A DNA stretch of 53,915 nt, from assembly GCA_902527045.1 (NCBI GenBank), contig CABZNL010000009.1, positions 1 to 53,915 on the forward strand. The letters run 5' to 3'. Positions 52,388-53,915 of this stretch are shown here, piece by piece. The position numbers and the translations under genes were made by a program. Each line of letters starts with the position of its first letter. Positions within the stretch are counted from its first letter, which is position 1. The stretch comes from an uncultured Alphaproteobacteria bacterium (lineage in GTDB: Bacteria > Pseudomonadota > Alphaproteobacteria > HIMB59). The notes under the pieces were generated by a model. The model was not told where the DNA came from, ran no database searches, and saw nothing but the letters and a program-made list of their open reading frames with translations.

Positions 52388-53574
52388 TACATGATCTCAT
52401 TTTTACATAAGTCCTCTAAGGTATCTCGAGATCGTATCACTCGATATTCATCTTTGTTGTATAATACTTCGAGAGGTCGAGGACGACTATTATAAGTTGA
52501 TGACATGGAGGATCCATAGGCACCCACATTCATAAATATTATGTATTCTCCAGCTTTAATCTCTGGTAATTCAATATCTTTAACAAAATAATCTGTAGAC
52601 TCACAAATTCCACCAGCAATATCATAGATAACAGTTTTTTTTGAACTATTTGCAACTCTTATTGGCGGATTGATATCATATAAAGCTGGGCGAATATATT
52701 CAGAAAAAGAGCAATCAACAATGGCAATTTTTTTTTTACCACTTTCTTTTATATATAAAACTTTACTTATAAGTTCACAGCTATCTGCGACTATAAATCG
52801 ACCAGGTTCAAAAATAATATTAAAATTTTTGCCTTCAAGTATTTTATTACAACTATCTTTCCAACTTTCAAAGTTAATTTCTTTATCAGAGTGATCAAGA
52901 ACGGCAAACCCTCCTCCAAAATCTAATGTATCAATATTTATATTATTTTTAAGATTTTGTTCATCTGCAATTTTTATTAAGTTTTCATATGAACCCAGTA
53001 ACTTTTGATAATCAGTAATCTGACTTCCAATATGCACAGAAAGCGTTTTTAAATCTATTCCCTTAAAATTTGAAATTGCATCAAAGTCAATTTGATCAAT
53101 TGAAATACCAAATTTGCCACCAGATAAGCCAGTGGTTATTTTATCCATTGTAGATCCATCTATATTAGGGTTGATTCTAATACCTATATTTGTTCTTAAT
53201 CCTTTAGTTAAAGAGTAATCGTTTATGAATTTAATTTCCTCAACATTTTCAACATTGATGGAATTAATTTTTTGAGTAATGGCATACTTTAAATCAAATT
53301 CAGTCTTTCCTGGTCCGTCAAATATTATATCTGAGGGTTCGAACCCAGCTTTCAAGGACTTAAAAAGTTCTCCAGCAGATACGACTTCTGCACCGAAACC
53401 ATTTCGATGAATTAGGTTTAAAATTGCAAGGTTTGGATTAGATTTTACTGCGAAATTAAACCTTCTCTGGAATTTTAAGTCTAAACTATTAAGAAAATTT
53501 ATTTTACCTTTAATTTTTTCTTCATCATAAATGTAAAAAGGACTAGAGCACTCTTTTAAAATTTTATCTATCAT
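52387..53574 (-). CDS. lysA: Diaminopimelate decarboxylase
   Basis: A 395-residue fold-type III PLP enzyme. FAVKSNPN places the PLP Lys44; GGGFAVLD, EPGRFIVADS and the C-terminal CESTDYF segment carry substrate and PLP contacts. Converts meso-DAP to lysine, the last step of the pathway. Its start codon overlaps the lptM stop (TAATG) and it follows argH-lptM in the typical alphaproteobacterial order. Confidence 0.95.
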   Translation of the reverse strand: MIDKILKECSSPFYIYDEEKIKGKINFLNSLDLKFQRRFNFAVKSNPNLAILNLIHRNGFGAEVVSAGELFKSLKAGFEPSDIIFDGPGKTEFDLKYAITQKINSINVENVEEIKFINDYSLTKGLRTNIGIRINPNIDGSTMDKITTGLSGGKFGISIDQIDFDAISNFKGIDLKTLSVHIGSQITDYQKLLGSYENLIKIADEQNLKNNINIDTLDFGGGFAVLDHSDKEINFESWKDSCNKILEGKNFNIIFEPGRFIVADSCELISKVLYIKESGKKKIAIVDCSFSEYIRPALYDINPPIRVANSSKKTVIYDIAGGICESTDYFVKDIELPEIKAGEYIIFMNVGAYGSSMSSTYNSRPRPLEVLYNKDEYRVIRSRDTLEDLCKNEIM

Positions 53575-53723
53575 TATTTGTTCTCAGGGTACTCATACTC
53601 CTCATCAGGTGGAAATGGATACTGTGACTTATCTACAACACCTTCTGGTAATTTATTAGGTTTTTGATTACCACAGCTATTTATAAATAAAGATAATAGA
53701 ATTATTGATAAAAACTTAATCAT
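53574..53723 (-). CDS. lptM: LptM-like small lipoprotein
   Basis: A 49-residue lipoprotein. MIKFLSIILLSLFINSCGNQ is a signal peptide with lipobox INSC, and the mature part is short and acidic with KSQYPFPPDEEYEYP. The YPxPP segment and the position between argH and lysA match LptM (YifL-like), which assists LptD maturation in the outer membrane. Both ends overlap neighbouring genes. Confidence 0.85.
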   Translation of the reverse strand: MIKFLSIILLSLFINSCGNQKPNKLPEGVVDKSQYPFPPDEEYEYPENK

Positions 53724-53915
53724 TTTACTTTTAGAAATTTTAAATATTTTTTAATCATTCTAGACACTTCTTTTGGATTAGTACTCATGGATGTTTTTTT
53801 TCTTAAAAGACTCTTATCTACATCGACGTATTTATAGATATTTTTATCAATTACTTTTTGAAATTTTTGATATTCGTCTATTTTCATTTCTGAAAGGTTT
53901 TTATTATTTTGCTGA
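53720..53915 (-). CDS. argH: Argininosuccinate lyase, C-terminal part (5' end outside window)
   Basis: On the minus strand the frame runs from the window end to TGA at 53722-53720, with 64 full codons. The order LSEMKIDEYQKFQKVID and SMSTNPKEVSRMIKKY fits the extreme C-terminus of ArgH (SxGxTxPxxVxxxI). The stop overlaps the lptM ATG by ATGA. Identified by pattern and gene order; the catalytic regions lie outside. Confidence 0.8.
   Translation of the reverse strand, partial: QQNNKNLSEMKIDEYQKFQKVIDKNIYKYVDVDKSLLRKKTSMSTNPKEVSRMIKKYLKFLKVK

Noticed and set aside
1-53915. CRISPR arrays, insertion sequences, prophage genes
   Set aside because: No regularly spaced repeats, transposases, integrases or phage structural genes were recognised.

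Overview
The window reads as one contiguous stretch of a small, AT-rich, tightly packed marine alphaproteobacterial genome. Genes overlap by 1-11 bases, spacers are short, and there is not one recognisable transcription-factor gene in 54 kb. Housekeeping blocks are of alphaproteobacterial style (argH-lptM-lysA, metX-metW behind a SAM-II/SAM-V-like riboswitch, hisC-like aminotransferase plus tyrA, plsC). A retinal rhodopsin and several sugar-type ABC transporters fit a SAR11-like oligotroph; an AEGEAN-169/HIMB59-type organism is my best guess, but this is inference and not a computed placement.

Region 1 (1-1.8 kb): the end of an unknown gene and small secreted or hypothetical proteins. Region 2 (1.8-13.9 kb): a divergent module. 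Leftward run a periplasmic sugar-type binding protein, an RbsA-like double ATPase, PxpB, PxpC, a free biotin carrier domain and a GST. Rightward run PxpA, a biotin carboxylase and two oversized RbsC-like permeases. Together they look like a transporter coupled to a split, biotin-dependent, urea-carboxylase-like lactam/amide enzyme.

Region 3 (14.0-27.5 kb): a rightward, near-continuous operon. It starts with a microbial rhodopsin whose key triad reads D-N-I instead of D-T-E, followed by a large flotillin, an SCP2-like protein, an alpha/beta hydrolase, a sodium:solute symporter, a 23-codon microORF with a strong Shine-Dalgarno, both subunits of an N,N-dimethylformamidase-type amidohydrolase with its Tyr-Tyr-Glu iron site, an unknown 119-aa protein, a cupin, a metallo-beta-lactamase-fold lactonase, xylose isomerase, a HAD phosphatase and an aldo/keto reductase. 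Region 4 (27.5-37 kb): a leftward Gfo/Idh/MocA dehydrogenase and sugar isomerase/epimerase, divergent from a sugar/polyol ABC transporter operon (binding protein, two permeases, 63-aa membrane protein, two ATPases) ending in DhaL-DhaK kinase subunits. Regions 3 and 4 together suggest uptake and breakdown of a small (amide or sugar/polyol) compound, with the rhodopsin and flotillin in the same transcription unit.

Region 5 (37-42.3 kb): tRNA-Ala(GGC) and about fifteen very small genes, mostly unknown, on both strands. Region 6 (42.3-53.9 kb): housekeeping: renalase-like oxidoreductase, PsiE-like protein, Ung, GloB, methyltransferase, TauE/SafE permease, MetW, MetX, aromatic/histidinol-phosphate aminotransferase, TyrA, PlsC, YdcF-like protein, LysA, LptM-like lipoprotein and the 3' end of ArgH. 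No CRISPR array, insertion sequence, integrase, rRNA or phage gene was seen. No gene-free stretch exceeds about 215 bases.
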